A stretch of DNA of 64,000 nt from Erwinia piriflorinigrans CFBP 5888 (GCF_001050515.1 NZ_CAHS01000017.1:62001-126000), one strand, 5' to 3'; counted from the first letter of the stretch, positions 10,253 to 20,208 are shown. Numbers and translations are program-made. The notes: generated from the sequence alone by a model not told the origin.

Positions 10253-10789
10253 TTATTCGTCCAGCAACACCACTTTGCCCACATACGGCAGATGACGATA
10301 GCGCTGGGCGTAATCAATTCCGTAACCCACCACGAATTCATCGGGGATGGCAAAACCCACGTACTCAACCGGCACATCCACCTCACGCCTTGAAGGCTTA
10401 TCTAGCAGGGTACAGATGGCCATTGATTTTGGCCCACGCAGGCTAAGGATTTCACGTACTTTGCTCAACGTATTACCTGAATCGATAATATCCTCAACGA
10501 TAAGCACATCCTTACCGCGAATATCTTCGTCCAAATCCTTGAGGATTTTCACATCACGGGAGCTGGTCGTGCTGTTGCCATAGCTGGAAGCGGTCATAAA
10601 ATCGACTTCGTGGGAAACGTCAATGGCGCGGCAAAGATCGGCCATAAACATAAAGGAGCCGCGTAGCAGGCCCACCAGCACCATATCACTGCCGCTGTCG
10701 CGGTAGTGCTCACTGATTTGCAGACCTAATTCGGTAATACGGGAGGCGATCTCAGCTTCGGAGATCATAACTTCAACGGTGTGTTTCAT
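10253..10789 (-). CDS. hpt: Hypoxanthine phosphoribosyltransferase Hpt
   Basis: This 178-residue purine-salvage enzyme converts hypoxanthine (and guanine) to nucleotides with PRPP. The PRPP-binding motif [13 protein letters not shown] is near residue 100, and the flexible loop region [13 protein letters not shown] precedes it. The start MKHTVEVMI equals that of E. coli; the frame is open upstream, but those codons are not conserved. In E. coli gcd and cueO follow; here a large accessory block is inserted instead. Confidence 0.96.
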   Translation of the reverse strand: MKHTVEVMISEAEIASRITELGLQISEHYRDSGSDMVLVGLLRGSFMFMADLCRAIDVSHEVDFMTASSYGNSTTSSRDVKILKDLDEDIRGKDVLIVEDIIDSGNTLSKVREILSLRGPKSMAICTLLDKPSRREVDVPVEYVGFAIPDEFVVGYGIDYAQRYRHLPYVGKVVLLDE

Positions 10790-11042
10790 TATTAGCGCTT
10801 CGTCGATGGCTTCAGGAAAGCGACAAAGTTTACCACACTTCGTCGTCTTTACGCTCATCGTTGCGCAACAAGACAGAGCCATTGCTCTCAGCAGACATAC
10901 AGACTGCTATACGTCAAGATAGCCCTATTTCATAGCGCATAATGGTTTAACCTTAGAGCAATTATTCATTTATCACCGCATCTGGCCCTGTGTTAGCTTA
11001 GCCACCATAATGATAAAACACGCCTCTCTGGCAGGAGATTTA

Positions 11043-12323
11043 ATGCCTTCCTCACACTCTAAAAAAACGCATATTGGCCAGCGCGAGCTACAGCCTGAAA
11101 CCCAGATGCTGAATTACGGCTATGACCCGGCGCTATCTGAAGGCGCGGTCAAACCGCCGGTGTTTCTGACCTCAACCTTTATCTTTAACAGTGCTGAAGA
11201 AGGGCGTGACTTCTTTGACTATGTGTCCGGGCGACGTGAGCCACCAGCCGGGGAAGGCAACGGGCTGGTTTATTCGCGTTTTAACCATCCCAACAGCGAA
11301 ATTGTTGAAGACAGACTGGCTATCTATGAACGTACCGAAAGTGCGGCGCTGTTCTCGTCCGGCATGTCAGCTATCGCGACCACACTGCTAACCTTTGTCA
11401 GGCCCGGCGATACCATCCTCCATTCGCAGCCGCTGTACGGCGGTAGCGAGACGCTACTCAGTAAAACCTTTGGCAACCTCGGCGTGGCGGCCGTTGGCTT
11501 TGCCGATGGGATCGATGAAGCATCGGTGCAGGCGGCGGCAGATAAAGCGATGGCCCAGGGGCGTGTGTCGGCGATCCTGATTGAGTCCCCGGCCAACCCG
11601 ACCAATAGCCTGGTGGACATTACCTTAATGAAGCGCGTAGCCGATCGTATTGAACAGCAGCAGCAGCACCGTCCGGTCATCGCTTGCGATAATACTCTGC
11701 TCGGCCCGGTATTCTCACGGCCGATCGAACATGGCGCGGATATCTCACTTTACTCGCTGACCAAGTATGTGGGTGGACACTCCGATCTTATCGCCGGAGC
11801 AGCAATCGGAAACCGGGCGTTGATCCGCCAGGTAAAAGCATTGCGCAGCGCCATCGGCACGCAGCTCGATCCGCACTCCAGTTGGATGATTGGGCGCTCG
11901 CTGGAAACCCTTGCGCTGCGCATGGAGCGTGCTAACGACAATGCTGCTGCTGTAGCAGAGTTCCTGCACAGACATCCTCAGGTCGAACAGATCCACTACC
12001 TGCCGTTCCTCAGCCCGGACTCAGCGGCAGGAAAAATCTTTAGCGCTCAGTGTAGCGGGGCCGGCTCGACTTTCTCTTTTGATATCCGTGGCGGTCAGGA
12101 TGCGGCATTCCGCTTTCTCAATAATCTGCAACTGTTCAAGCTGGCGGTCAGCCTGGGGGGTACGGAGTCTCTTGCCAGCCATCCGGCCAGCACCACTCAT
12201 TCCGGGGTAGCACTGGAAGTCCGTGAACGCATTGGCATTAAATCGACCACCATCCGCTTATCTATTGGTATTGAGAATAAGGATGATCTGATTGAGGATC
12301 TGCGGCTGGCGCTGGGCGTGTAA
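11043..12323 (+). CDS. Cystathionine gamma-synthase-family PLP enzyme
   Basis: The 426-residue protein belongs to the Cys/Met metabolism PLP-dependent family (gamma-synthases, gamma-lyases, O-acetylhomoserine sulfhydrylases). The PLP lysine is K241 in [14 protein letters not shown]. Other family marks are [14 protein letters not shown] and LYGGSETLL, and [13 protein letters not shown] near the C terminus. AGGAGA 7 nt upstream fixes the ATG. It stands alone, so the exact substrate (methionine gamma-lyase-like or a synthase) cannot be told. A 10-bp hairpin follows. Confidence 0.85.
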   Translation: MPSSHSKKTHIGQRELQPETQMLNYGYDPALSEGAVKPPVFLTSTFIFNSAEEGRDFFDYVSGRREPPAGEGNGLVYSRFNHPNSEIVEDRLAIYERTESAALFSSGMSAIATTLLTFVRPGDTILHSQPLYGGSETLLSKTFGNLGVAAVGFADGIDEASVQAAADKAMAQGRVSAILIESPANPTNSLVDITLMKRVADRIEQQQQHRPVIACDNTLLGPVFSRPIEHGADISLYSLTKYVGGHSDLIAGAAIGNRALIRQVKALRSAIGTQLDPHSSWMIGRSLETLALRMERANDNAAAVAEFLHRHPQVEQIHYLPFLSPDSAAGKIFSAQCSGAGSTFSFDIRGGQDAAFRFLNNLQLFKLAVSLGGTESLASHPASTTHSGVALEVRERIGIKSTTIRLSIGIENKDDLIEDLRLALGV

Positions 12324-12635
12324 CGTTCAACGTCAGCGCGGTCATCGCAAGGTAACATCAGCAGATTGGTGAAAGCCATTGGCTTATCTCGACTCATGAT
12401 GACATTTCCCTGATGCCCTGTGGGCAGCATACCCACAGGGCTGTGCGCTGGCGCTTGCTTGAAAAGTCAGTATTTAGCGCATACTCCGTAAGCCTGTTTG
12501 CAACAAAATTTTTTACATTCAAACCAATAAAAACAGACGTATTTATCACAACCATTTGAATTAAAAAATAGAATTATTATCAGATCCGTTAAATCGTATT
12601 ATTTTCTCACATTGGATTATTTATCCACCACCATT
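12324..12635. other. Intergenic region between convergent genes
   Basis: About 310 bp without a gene. It holds the hairpin at 12415-12441 and then drops sharply in G+C, marking the beginning of AT-rich accessory DNA. Confidence 0.5.
12415..12441 (+). terminator. Hairpin after the PLP enzyme gene
   Basis: A perfect 10-bp stem GCCCTGTGGG/CCCACAGGGC with a 7-nt loop, about 90 nt after the stop codon. No U-run follows, so rho-independent activity is uncertain. Confidence 0.5.
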
Positions 12636-13370
12636 TTATTGGGAGGCCGACATACTCTTTTCTGAAGGAGAACTGCTTTTCGCATTTAATAAAAGTTTTA
12701 GATCCCGGTGAAAGGGCCTACCAAGCAGAAAGAAATGAGAAATGTTTTTGCAACCCACCTTTGAGAGGGCGGATAACTTATGAGCACTCACCGTTTTCTG
12801 GCAAATATTTAGCTGTAAACTAATCTCATTTTCTTTTTCCCCTCTAAATAGCTCAAGAATAATATTCATCTCTCTGTTTGTCAGACCTCTTTTTCTTTCA
12901 AACTTAGGGTGCCATTTGGCTAAATTCATTTTAAATTTATTAGAAGCCAACTCTGAGAAAAATGATGAACTTAATTTCCTGTCAACCTTGCATAATCCGG
13001 GATAAAGCATATCTGTAATAATCTCTTGAAAGACATTCGATGTCAGCATCACCACATCTTCAGGCTTTCTATTTTTTATCATTTTGTCATAAAAAGAAGT
13101 CTCATTGCTTGATTTGAAAAAGACCCAGGAGAGCATATCAATGACGAGTATGGCATCCGCACATACGCTTTCTTTCATAAACTGGTCAAAACCTAAGGCT
13201 GTCATGGTCAGACTATTTGGATTGGAATACTTCAACCCCAGATAAAAATAGCTATCATCAGTCACTAACACTATTTTTTTGGCCGAGCCTAATCTTTGAG
13301 CGTAAATGTCCATAATTCCCTCTTCGATAACAACTTCCATCATTCCATTTAAGCCTCTATCAGAAACCAA
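12636..13370 (-). CDS. LuxR-type DNA-binding regulator with an unassigned N-terminal domain
   Basis: The roughly 245-residue protein ends in a LuxR-type helix-turn-helix (about residues 168-222, RGLTNREMNIILELFRGEKE then NICQKTVSAHK). The N-terminal part has a response-regulator-like alternation (KIVLVTDDSYF, DAILVIDMLSW, DVVMLTSNVF), but no clear phospho-acceptor pattern. This resembles RcsA/BglJ-type orphan regulators. The start is uncertain: TTG 13370 lacks a ribosome-binding site and ATG 13343 has GAGG 10 nt upstream. Base composition is AT-rich relative to the backbone. Target genes are unknown. Confidence 0.7.
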   Translation of the reverse strand: MVSDRGLNGMMEVVIEEGIMDIYAQRLGSAKKIVLVTDDSYFYLGLKYSNPNSLTMTALGFDQFMKESVCADAILVIDMLSWVFFKSSNETSFYDKMIKNRKPEDVVMLTSNVFQEIITDMLYPGLCKVDRKLSSSFFSELASNKFKMNLAKWHPKFERKRGLTNREMNIILELFRGEKENEISLQLNICQKTVSAHKLSALSKVGCKNISHFFLLGRPFHRDLKLLLNAKSSSPSEKSMSASQ

Positions 13371-13484
13371 AAACAGATCATTTTCAATACCTTAAACCAA
13401 AGCCTTTTTGACTTCACAAGTCATTGATCTATTTTGAGCTTATGTTAACGTTACCTCGCTATTTACTGGAAAGGATATCTGTAA

Positions 13485-13637
13485 ATGTTAGGAATCATAA
13501 TAGTGATCGCCCTGTTATTCACCCTCGCTGTAAGTCTTATTTTACATTTTACTCAGACTAAAAAACGTCAACCATACCTATTAAGAGAGCACCGTAGAAG
13601 AAAAAACAAAAAAAGGAGTATATTTGGCAAGCATTGA
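13485..13637 (+). CDS. 50-residue single-pass membrane peptide
   Basis: A short ORF with an AAAGGA ribosome-binding site 9 nt upstream encodes one hydrophobic helix (residues 2-22, IIIVIALLFTLAVSLIL) followed by a very basic tail (RREHRRRKNKKR-like, residues 34-44). The layout predicts an inner-membrane anchor with a cytoplasmic positive tail. It is divergent from the LuxR-type gene, and a plausible terminator lies about 120 nt downstream. I do not recognise a family; no function is claimed. Confidence 0.55.
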   Translation: MLGIIIVIALLFTLAVSLILHFTQTKKRQPYLLREHRRRKNKKRSIFGKH

Positions 13638-13756
13638 ATTTTCTGGAACAGACAAAACAATAACAACCATAAAATCACCACTAAAAAAATAAAACAATCA
13701 CAGCGGATAATATAAAAAATCGAATAAGGTTATTATTTTTCGGTTTGAAAAAAACC

Positions 13757-13807
13757 AAAACCCCGAATTAAGCGCTATCAAATTAAGAACTTTAACCGGG
13801 GTTTTTT
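13757..13807 (+). terminator. Probable intrinsic terminator
   Basis: AAAACCCCG pairs with CGGGGTTTT, and TTTTTTCTT follows on the plus strand. It would end a transcript of the 50-residue peptide gene. Confidence 0.65.
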
Positions 13808-14250
13808 CTTACTTACATTCATTACAGTTTAACGTGATACTGCAACGAGCCGTATATTGACTGCATTTAATTGTGCGGATTTCGTAGCATCAGAAGCAGT
13901 CGCTCAATCTGATATAGAGATGTAAGGGGTAATGATTCTGCTTATCACCCCTGCATTCATATCAAGTGAGGAACCCCATCCTTGTCTGTATCCACCCTCT
14001 CTTCACGCTTTTCCCGTGAAGTCACATTCATCCGTTCCTGATGATGGAAGAATAGCGCTCACAGACAGGCTTTTCGGTTACAAATAAAGAGTGGTGCATA
14101 CTCTTTGAGGGCAGAAAAAAATTAATGTTCTGCCTGGCACATTAAGCTGTAATGCAGAATTTCCCGGAATTGATGAGCAACATGACAAACGGAGATATGT
14201 CCCTGATGATATGTAAGGTGCTTTATCAAATCATCAGGGCACGGGGAGGT
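13808..14250. other. Gene-free AT-rich interval
   Basis: I see no supported gene. A short imperfect palindrome (AGGGGT...ACCCCT near 13926-13953) is the only structure noticed. Confidence 0.4.
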
Positions 14251-14979
14251 TCAGATTAGCGGCATATAGGGGTTAAGATTAATAAACCGATTAGGGGCAT
14301 ATTTGTCATAACCGTGATTTCTGCAATACTCTATCATCTGGCTTAATGCACTGACGCCAACTTTGTCGTAAATAGAGTGGAGGTAGTTTTCCACCGTATT
14401 GTGAGAAATGTTCAATTTTTTAGCAATTTCTTTCGCGCTTAATGATTGCAGCGCAAAGAAGACCACATCGAACTCCCTGTCGGTGAACAGGTCGGTGGGT
14501 TTACCAAATGATAATGATTCAGGACATTTATTATTCTCGAGGTGATACATCGAGTAAATCTCTAACTTTTTAGCCCGCCCCACTACGCCAATCGATTTGC
14601 CATCTTTGACCAGCGGTGTGACGTCTGCCAGAAATGGCTGAATCAGCTTTTCCTTGCCGCCATACATAAATGTCATTAGCGTTGGAATCACTTTCTGGCT
14701 CTCCATGACATTCCTGTCATTAGCCTGAATGATATCAGCAATCTCTGACCAATAAACCGGACACTCGCTATCAAGTTTTCCTTCGGGATTGAACCCTTTG
14801 GGTAATCCGCTGTAGTGAAGTCCGTAGTCATTCATATAAATAAACCTGGACTCATGATCTTTTATGTACCAGAACTCATTACTATGTTCCATATATGAAA
14901 TCAGAGCATCGAAACTTCTCGATCGGATATCCATATCCTTATTAAGTGAAAACTCCATATAGTTACTCCCCTTATCCAT
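14251..14979 (-). CDS. PAS-LuxR type transcriptional regulator
   Basis: The 242-residue protein has an N-terminal PAS-like sensor (about residues 20-135, including EFWYIKDHESRFIYMNDYGL, DVTPLVKDGKSIGVVGRA). A LuxR HTH follows at about 163-220 (LFTDREFDVVFFALQSLSAK). AGAGGAAATT directly upstream supports the first ATG. Such PAS-HTH proteins are common orphan regulators in enterobacteria. It lies 1.3 kb beyond the other LuxR-type gene in the same orientation, both in AT-rich DNA next to the CRISPR locus. Ligand and targets are unknown. Confidence 0.75.
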   Translation of the reverse strand: MDKGSNYMEFSLNKDMDIRSRSFDALISYMEHSNEFWYIKDHESRFIYMNDYGLHYSGLPKGFNPEGKLDSECPVYWSEIADIIQANDRNVMESQKVIPTLMTFMYGGKEKLIQPFLADVTPLVKDGKSIGVVGRAKKLEIYSMYHLENNKCPESLSFGKPTDLFTDREFDVVFFALQSLSAKEIAKKLNISHNTVENYLHSIYDKVGVSALSQMIEYCRNHGYDKYAPNRFINLNPYMPLI

Positions 14980-15459
14980 AATTTCCTCTCTGTAACCGTC
15001 AGATACGGTGTTTTTTTCATCTTCGGAGGAGGTTACGCCTTGATTTAAGGGATCTCAAGCAGTTCTTTTCTACGCTCTGGCACTCATCACTATCATTAGT
15101 TTAACTTATTGAAATATCGATAAACAGAGCGAGAATGGGGTAACAGAAAGCGACAAGCTATTATCATTAATTAGAAATTTTATCAAGGGTGGTTTTTAAG
15201 GGTAACACCCCTCTTTTTTTAGTAATAATATCTATATCAGTTTAGAGAAGACAAATTATACATCGTCATACCAGGGACTTAATTTCATAAATAAATTATA
15301 AATATCACTCTTCGCTACACTTTATAACCTGTTCTTAATTAAGCGCTATTTCAGCGACGGACCGCAACAATTTCCTATCCTGTTTTCTGCACCATCCGCT
15401 ACGATCGTTAAGTGCCAAAGCAGTGCAGCAGTCAGTGCGACTACTGTAGATGGCTATGG
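14980..15459. other. AT-rich region between the PAS-LuxR gene and CRISPR array 1
   Basis: About 480 bp with no gene. It should hold the promoter of the PAS-LuxR gene. Near 15409-15437 a stretch faintly resembles a further decayed CRISPR repeat, but the match is too weak to count. Confidence 0.4.
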
Positions 15460-15908
15460 ATTTAAGATTGCCTGTACGACAGTGAACGTCGATTTCGTAA
15501 CTATTCCACGCTATTTCCCTTTTTAAGCTGCCTGTGCGGCAGTGAACATCAAATGTCCAGCGGCATCTTTTCGCAAATGCCTCTAAGCTGCCTGTGCGGC
15601 AGTGAACGTGCAGGCGGTACGCCAGATTGCTGTGCCGTGCTTCTAAGCTGCCTGTGCGGCAGTGAACACGGCCGTTTCACCCGCCGCGTGGATGTCGAGC
15701 TTCTAAGCTGCCTGTGCGGCAGTGAACTTAATGGCCGGGCGTGGTGCATTCCACGGAAACTTCTAAGCTGCCTGTGCGGCAGTGAACTCCATCATCGCCC
15801 ACGGGTTGTTCGTTGAATTCTTCTAAGCTGCCTGTGCGGCAGTGAACAACTTAGCGCTGCAATGTTAGCCCTGATTGCAGCTTCTAAGCTGCCTGTGCGG
15901 CAGTGAAC
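15460..15908 (-). CRISPR. CRISPR array 1, type I-F repeats (8 repeats, 7 spacers)
   Basis: 28-bp repeats (window strand core TAAGCTGCCTGTGCGGCAGT) recur every 60 bp with 32-nt spacers; the spacer nearest cas6f is 33 nt. On the minus strand they read as the canonical I-F form GTTCACTGCC...CTTAGAA, so transcription runs leftward from a leader at the high-coordinate end. The two low-coordinate repeats (15460-15487 and 15520-15547) are degenerate, the first strongly, as expected for the trailer end. The hairpin stem CTGCC/GGCAG is intact in the others. The array lies directly after cas6f, the usual I-F layout. Confidence 0.96.
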
Positions 15909-16039
15909 CGTTAGTAATACAAACTAACCCGCTATAAAACAAGCTAAAAACCCTGAATCCGCTTTAAAACCCTTTTTTACCACTTACCGCTAACGCCACC
16001 TGAAATCAACAGGTTAGCGTTAGCGGAAAAAAAAAAGGG
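15909..16039 (-). promoter_or_regulatory. Leader of CRISPR array 1 with an extended inverted repeat
   Basis: The AT-rich leader separates cas6f from the first repeat. It shares CGTTA...CTAAC and an AAACCCTTTTTT motif with the leader of array 2 at a similar distance (54 and 60 nt) from the repeat. Inside it, 15987-16026 forms a hairpin (CCGCTAACGC with GCGTTAGCGG, extended by CACCTG/CAGGT). Outer arms at 15965-15978 and 16031-16044 (ACCCTTTTTT and AAAAAAGGGT) are also complementary. It may end the cas transcript and start the array transcript. Confidence 0.7.
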
Positions 16040-16594
16040 TTAAAACCAGGGCACGGTGGCCGTGGCACTTAGCCCGTAGGAGCTAAAGCTGCCCTCGCAG
16101 CGGGCGGACAGCAGCGGGCCATGCTCAATAAACAGCCGCCAGGCGTGACCATTTGAACCACTCTTTATCTGCAAATAGGGTAAATCGCTGCGCTGCTCGT
16201 TAACCACGCTGATCCGCTCTGCGGCCTGCGCTTCGTTGAGCCAGCCCTTATTGACCGAGCGGCGGCGCAGGCGTTCAGCACTGCTTTTAACCTGTACACG
16301 CCGCACGCTGCGCCACACGGCTTGCGGTGGAACCGGGGCGATATCGGTACAGGAGATATAATCGGTTAACCCCCTGTCCCAACCGCTGTGCTGCAAGGCA
16401 TGTAAATCATCCTGCGTACCGTGCAGCCGGATGCGGTCGCCCAGCGTCACCTTGACGCCGGGGAAGCTGATACCGATACGGCCATTCGCCGTCTGCCTCA
16501 GCACCTGATGCAGGCGCATAAACACCTGTGCCAGCAGTACCGCTTCACCGATCTCCTCATCCACCCGCACGCGAATATCCTGATAGCGATCCAT
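16040..16594 (-). CDS. cas6f: CRISPR endoribonuclease Cas6f (Csy4)
   Basis: This 184-residue I-F crRNA-processing enzyme cuts at the 3' base of the repeat hairpin and stays bound. The N terminus MDRYQDIRV matches the family, the catalytic histidine is H29 in FMRLHQVLR, and the arginine-rich helix SSAERLRRRSV contacts the stem. The C terminus ends in the typical VPWF. The second of two tandem ATGs is chosen because it fits the family start and gives AAGGGGG a usable spacer. It follows csy3 after a very short gap. Confidence 0.95.
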   Translation of the reverse strand: MDRYQDIRVRVDEEIGEAVLLAQVFMRLHQVLRQTANGRIGISFPGVKVTLGDRIRLHGTQDDLHALQHSGWDRGLTDYISCTDIAPVPPQAVWRSVRRVQVKSSAERLRRRSVNKGWLNEAQAAERISVVNEQRSDLPYLQIKSGSNGHAWRLFIEHGPLLSARCEGSFSSYGLSATATVPWF

Positions 16595-16603
16595 CATGCC
16601 CCC

Positions 16604-17608
16604 TTACTCGCTTTTCTCGCCAAATACGCCACCACGGATTAAAATCGCCATCACGTAGTGCTGCTGCTCCATATCCGGTTGTTTATCTTTGGTCACCCAG
16701 TTATCCAGCAGGGTATAAAAATCCATTTTCTTTATCGGCTGACGATAAGCGATTCCCCGGCTGGTCACCGAACCGTAAGGTTCAACGGAGATCGGCCCTA
16801 CGTCCAGTTCATCCGCGTCCGGATACCAGCTATCGATGGTGCGCAGCGCATTGCCAATCTTCTGCGAGTGAATGGCCGCCGTGTCGTCAATCTGGTAGAG
16901 CAGCTTGCTTTTTTTACTGTTGCCATCCAGCACCAGCTCCTGCGAAGGGAATACCTCCTGGCCGTTACCGAGATAGACCTGGGCTTCGACGTTAAACAGC
17001 GCAAAGCTGTTGCCGCTCAATCCCTGTTCTATCGCCTGTGCCAGCTCCAGTAAATCGCCCTGCGGCTGGCTGAATGCCAGTAGGCTGTAGTTATGGCCGT
17101 CAAACTTCCAGCGCTTTTCGCCGCTGGTTACCTGCACCGCAACACGCCCGGCACCCAGGCGGTTACGCCATAAGAAGCGCCCGTTAGCGATGTTTTCAGC
17201 GTAGCGTGCGGCAAGCGTGCTGAAGCCGTGCTGAGCAATATAGCCGTCAATCACCGCCGCCAGCGCCGCCTGATACGCCCTGTCGTTACATACCGCTGGT
17301 GTGGCAAGATCGCCCAACACGCGCAGGGTAAAACAGACTTTCAGGCTGTCGCAGTTATAAGGCAACGCGGCCACATCAACCTTCTGAAGATTCGGTTTTT
17401 GGATCTCAGCATCCAGTTTTAGCGGATCGCTGGCGATGGCGTTTTTCAGGCGGTTGGAAATAGTGCCGCGTACCGCTTTCTCCTGAATTTTTATCGGCGT
17501 CCAGTTTTGCTTATCCTGCCATTTCCCGGCCAGCATAATGGCATCAGAGTTAGATAACTTGCGCTCGAAGGCCAGCACGGAGGCGGTTTTAATAGCTGAT
17601 TTAGCCAT
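16604..17608 (-). CDS. csy3: Type I-F Cascade backbone protein Csy3 (Cas7f)
   Basis: The 334-residue Cas7-family subunit forms the six-copy backbone along the guide. It matches P. aeruginosa Csy3 in [43 protein letters not shown] and the C-terminal [10 protein letters not shown] and IRGGVFGE blocks. It sits between csy2 and cas6f in one operon. Confidence 0.96.
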   Translation of the reverse strand: MAKSAIKTASVLAFERKLSNSDAIMLAGKWQDKQNWTPIKIQEKAVRGTISNRLKNAIASDPLKLDAEIQKPNLQKVDVAALPYNCDSLKVCFTLRVLGDLATPAVCNDRAYQAALAAVIDGYIAQHGFSTLAARYAENIANGRFLWRNRLGAGRVAVQVTSGEKRWKFDGHNYSLLAFSQPQGDLLELAQAIEQGLSGNSFALFNVEAQVYLGNGQEVFPSQELVLDGNSKKSKLLYQIDDTAAIHSQKIGNALRTIDSWYPDADELDVGPISVEPYGSVTSRGIAYRQPIKKMDFYTLLDNWVTKDKQPDMEQQHYVMAILIRGGVFGEKSE

Positions 17609-17631
17609 AATTATTTCCTTATAAGGTCAAA

Positions 17632-18573
17632 TTAGTTGTAGTTGATGTCATCATCTTCATCGTCAGGATAATCCTGGTCGCACGCCGTTTGTTCGCCACG
17701 GCACAGGTAATAGTCGTCCTGATGGTGATAGCGCCACAGCAGATGGCGTAAATCATCGATGCGGTGCAGCCCGCGCCACTCGCCCACGCCGTACACCGCC
17801 TCGGTAAAACGAAACGGCGTTTCCGTATCGCGGCTGTTGGCCACCTCTCCCGGCGGATAGAGCGGCGAGATGGCGCGATAGCCGGTCATCAGCGGCACCA
17901 GGTAGCCTGCGCCGGGTTTCGGCTGGTATTGCCACTGCACATTGCTGTCCGCTGGCGTTGCCCCGTCATCCGCCTGCATTTTTAAGGCGGCAAAATCGAG
18001 CCATGCATCCAGCATCTCCGCCTGCGGCTGCTGGTCGTGGTGCTGCGCCAGCAGCGCGGAGCGATCCAGTAAGGCGAAACCGGGCAGCAGGCGGCGCATG
18101 ATTTTGCGCGTCTCGCCGTCATCCTGCGGCCAGCCGCCGATCTGCACCTGGCCGACCGAGGTGACCGTACCGCCAGCCAGCCGTAAGCGCTGACACAGAT
18201 TAGCCAGCGTTTGCGTTAGCTCTGCCACCCCCTGTTCGCCACCGGCAATGCTGCCGTGACACTCCATCAGCAGTGAAACCGTCATATGCATGCGCCCTTC
18301 TTCATTAAAGGCGGCGGTTTTCGCTTCTTTGGTCAACGGATTACGCGTGAGTGCAAACTGGTAGTCGTGCCCTGACGTATAGGCATGTACCTGCTGCTGA
18401 TGGCAAATCACCCCACAGCCGGACAGAGTGATATTGTGGCTCTGCTGTAGCTTGCGCGATAAGGCATGGGTAAAGCCGAGAAAATGAGTGATGGCCGGAA
18501 AGCCCCAGGTCAGGCCGGCAATGGCATTGGCGTTTTCAACCCGCAGATGGCGTAAGACAATCAGCGCGCTCAT
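17632..18573 (-). CDS. csy2: Type I-F Cascade subunit Csy2 (Cas5f)
   Basis: The 313-residue Cas5-type protein caps the 5' handle of the crRNA together with Csy1. Family features include the N-terminal [20 protein letters not shown] and [19 protein letters not shown], and the C-terminal [19 protein letters not shown]. The start overlaps the csy1 stop by 4 nt, indicating coupled translation. The tail is acidic (DDEDDDI). Confidence 0.95.
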   Translation of the reverse strand: MSALIVLRHLRVENANAIAGLTWGFPAITHFLGFTHALSRKLQQSHNITLSGCGVICHQQQVHAYTSGHDYQFALTRNPLTKEAKTAAFNEEGRMHMTVSLLMECHGSIAGGEQGVAELTQTLANLCQRLRLAGGTVTSVGQVQIGGWPQDDGETRKIMRRLLPGFALLDRSALLAQHHDQQPQAEMLDAWLDFAALKMQADDGATPADSNVQWQYQPKPGAGYLVPLMTGYRAISPLYPPGEVANSRDTETPFRFTEAVYGVGEWRGLHRIDDLRHLLWRYHHQDDYYLCRGEQTACDQDYPDDEDDDINYN

Positions 18574-19907
18574 GGCAGATCCTCCGCAAGGTCTTTTTCC
18601 AGCTCGCGCAGCCGCTGCTTAAACAACAGAGCGGTTGAGAAGTGACGGCGTTCCGTCTCGCCCATATTCAGCCTGTCACTGTGTAAATGACGGCTTAGCC
18701 AGTGGCCGAAATCACGCGCCACTTCGTTTTTCCAGTCGCCGCCCTCACGTTCGAACTGAAATTCCGTATCATCCTGGCTGCGCCACGGGTCAAGCCACAG
18801 CTGCTGCGAACGTTTTAGTACGCAGTCTGGATGCGCGCTCCAGCCACGCAGTTCCGTCTGGTTCTGCACCCCGGCGACATAGTTAAACAGGATATCGATA
18901 ATTTCATCGGTCATCGCCAGCCGCTGCTGGCGAATGTCCAGCGGCTTGACACGCCGTAAAAAGCGGCCCAGTCGCTGAATGACCGGCCACGCCTGGCGGG
19001 AAAAGTCGTTAGAGGAATTAAAGATCGATTTGTGTTGTGACGGCGGGCGGTTCTGGGTTTGCCACACCGGCGGGGCGCAGGGCAATAACCAAACTTTTCC
19101 GCCGCGTACGCTGTTTAAATAGGAGATATTCTGCGGCTTGGTGCCGCCGAACTGGGTAATGGCGGTACCCGGAAAAGTCACCAGCGCTTCACCATGCCAG
19201 CTTTTGGCTTTCAGCGCCGCTCGCGCCGCTTTGGTCTCTTCACTAAATTTGGTGCTGATAATACGTTGATTCAGGGCATGGGCCAGCGAGGAAGAGAACA
19301 GCGGGCTAAGCAGATGATACTGCCCGTCAGCAATGGGAAAGTAGATCTGTTTGGCCAGCTTATGGCTGGCAGGCTGGCGATCAACCAGCACCTGCTTAAA
19401 TCCGCTTACCCAGCTGGCGCACAGTTCAGGATCATCGGTGAGCGACTCCAGTGCCGAGTAGTCGCCACGTTGCAGGCTGGCAATTAATGAATCCCCTTCC
19501 ACCTCGCTTTGCAGCAGTTTGGCAACGTCGAGAGCGGCAGCATTGCAGGCGATATCAAGCGCCGACTTTTGCAGGGTTACGGTGGAGAGATACGCTTCAT
19601 GCTGACCGCTGCCGCTGGTAAATATGCTGCTGCCGCGTGCATCGCTATGGGTAAATTTTACGGCGTGTGTCACCAGCTTGATCTGCCCGGCGCGGCTGGC
19701 GGCATCACTAAGCCAGGCCTGCGGCTGGTACTTTTGCTCCAGCTCGGCGCGCTGTTGCTGAAGCTGCTGGCGCAGCACGCTGATTGCATCCTCTGACGCT
19801 AACGCGGCCAGTTTTTTCGCGCTCTCTTTATCAAACGCTTCCAGCTTTGCCGTTTTCCGGGCGGCAATATAGCTGGTGATAAAAGACGCCAGGGTTTCTC
19901 GCAGCAT
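18570..19907 (-). CDS. csy1: Type I-F Cascade large subunit Csy1 (Cas8f)
   Basis: This 445-residue subunit recognises the PAM and holds the crRNA 5' end. It shows family blocks [38 protein letters not shown] and [15 protein letters not shown] 6 nt before ATG 19907 decides the start; the frame runs on to 19928. It is the first gene of csy1-csy2-csy3-cas6f and is preceded by a small hydrophobic ORF on the same strand. Its promoter region contains the match to the mini-CRISPR guide. Confidence 0.96.
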   Translation of the reverse strand: MLRETLASFITSYIAARKTAKLEAFDKESAKKLAALASEDAISVLRQQLQQQRAELEQKYQPQAWLSDAASRAGQIKLVTHAVKFTHSDARGSSIFTSGSGQHEAYLSTVTLQKSALDIACNAAALDVAKLLQSEVEGDSLIASLQRGDYSALESLTDDPELCASWVSGFKQVLVDRQPASHKLAKQIYFPIADGQYHLLSPLFSSSLAHALNQRIISTKFSEETKAARAALKAKSWHGEALVTFPGTAITQFGGTKPQNISYLNSVRGGKVWLLPCAPPVWQTQNRPPSQHKSIFNSSNDFSRQAWPVIQRLGRFLRRVKPLDIRQQRLAMTDEIIDILFNYVAGVQNQTELRGWSAHPDCVLKRSQQLWLDPWRSQDDTEFQFEREGGDWKNEVARDFGHWLSRHLHSDRLNMGETERRHFSTALLFKQRLRELEKDLAEDLP

Positions 19908-19952
19908 ATGATCTCCTTTGCTATGCATGCACTGAATTAAACTCCAAAATCC

Positions 19953-20075
19953 CTATAACCTTATGATATTTAAGTTAACATTAATACTGAGGGAATCGAT
20001 CTGTGAATTACAGGCCAGTATGATGATAGCCAAACTTATGACGACCCAAAGTAAATTTCTAAGCAGCACACTCAA
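19953..20075 (-). CDS. 40-codon hydrophobic peptide upstream of csy1 (CreT-like candidate)
   Basis: Directly after AGGAG (20083-20087) an ORF opens with TTG (7-nt spacing) or GTG 20078 (4-nt spacing). It runs 40 codons: a short N-terminal stretch with one Arg, a hydrophobic helix LLWVVISLAIIILAC and a polar tail. ILAC at residues 19-22 resembles a weak lipobox. No family is recognised. The ORF lies between its presumed promoter (20100-20128) and csy1. A target for the nearby mini-CRISPR guide covers the -10 to start-of-transcription zone. By analogy with creT of CreTA modules it could encode or be a toxin; it could also be only a csy1 leader peptide. Confidence 0.45.
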   Translation of the reverse strand: MSVLLRNLLWVVISLAIIILACNSQIDSLSINVNLNIIRL

Positions 20076-20084
20076 CACATCACT

Positions 20085-20110
20085 CCTAAATTTAAAAAAC
20101 CTATATTTTT
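20085..20110 (+). promoter_or_regulatory. PAM plus protospacer-like target of the mini-CRISPR guide, over the csy1/small-ORF promoter
   Basis: CC at 20085-20086 is followed by TAAATTTAAA, identical to guide positions 1-10. With a 1-nt offset, CTATATTTT is also shared. CC immediately 5' of the protospacer is the type I-F PAM. On the minus strand the target covers a candidate -10 (TATAGG, 20100-20105) and the likely transcription start, and the PAM complement lies in the AGGAG ribosome-binding site of the 40-codon ORF. Confidence 0.7.
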
Positions 20111-20128
20111 AAGATACTCCAGTCTGAA
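20100..20128 (-). promoter_or_regulatory. Candidate promoter of the small ORF and csy1 operon
   Basis: TTCAGA (20123-20128) and TATAGG (20100-20105) are separated by 17 nt, each 4 of 6 to consensus. It is the best sigma70-like pair upstream of csy1 and overlaps the guide target. Confidence 0.45.
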
Positions 20129-20208
20129 GCGCAGTGCCACCAAGTTTGCGGAATTTTATGCCCGGCGTGTGGGAAGCTGCTGATTCTGGCTCAGCATGGT
20201 TAAAAATC

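Noticed and set aside
15549-15816. Long open frames across CRISPR array 1 on both strands
   Set aside because: They arise because the 60-bp period is a multiple of three and the repeat has no stop in those frames. The products are just repeated LSCLCGSE-type units.
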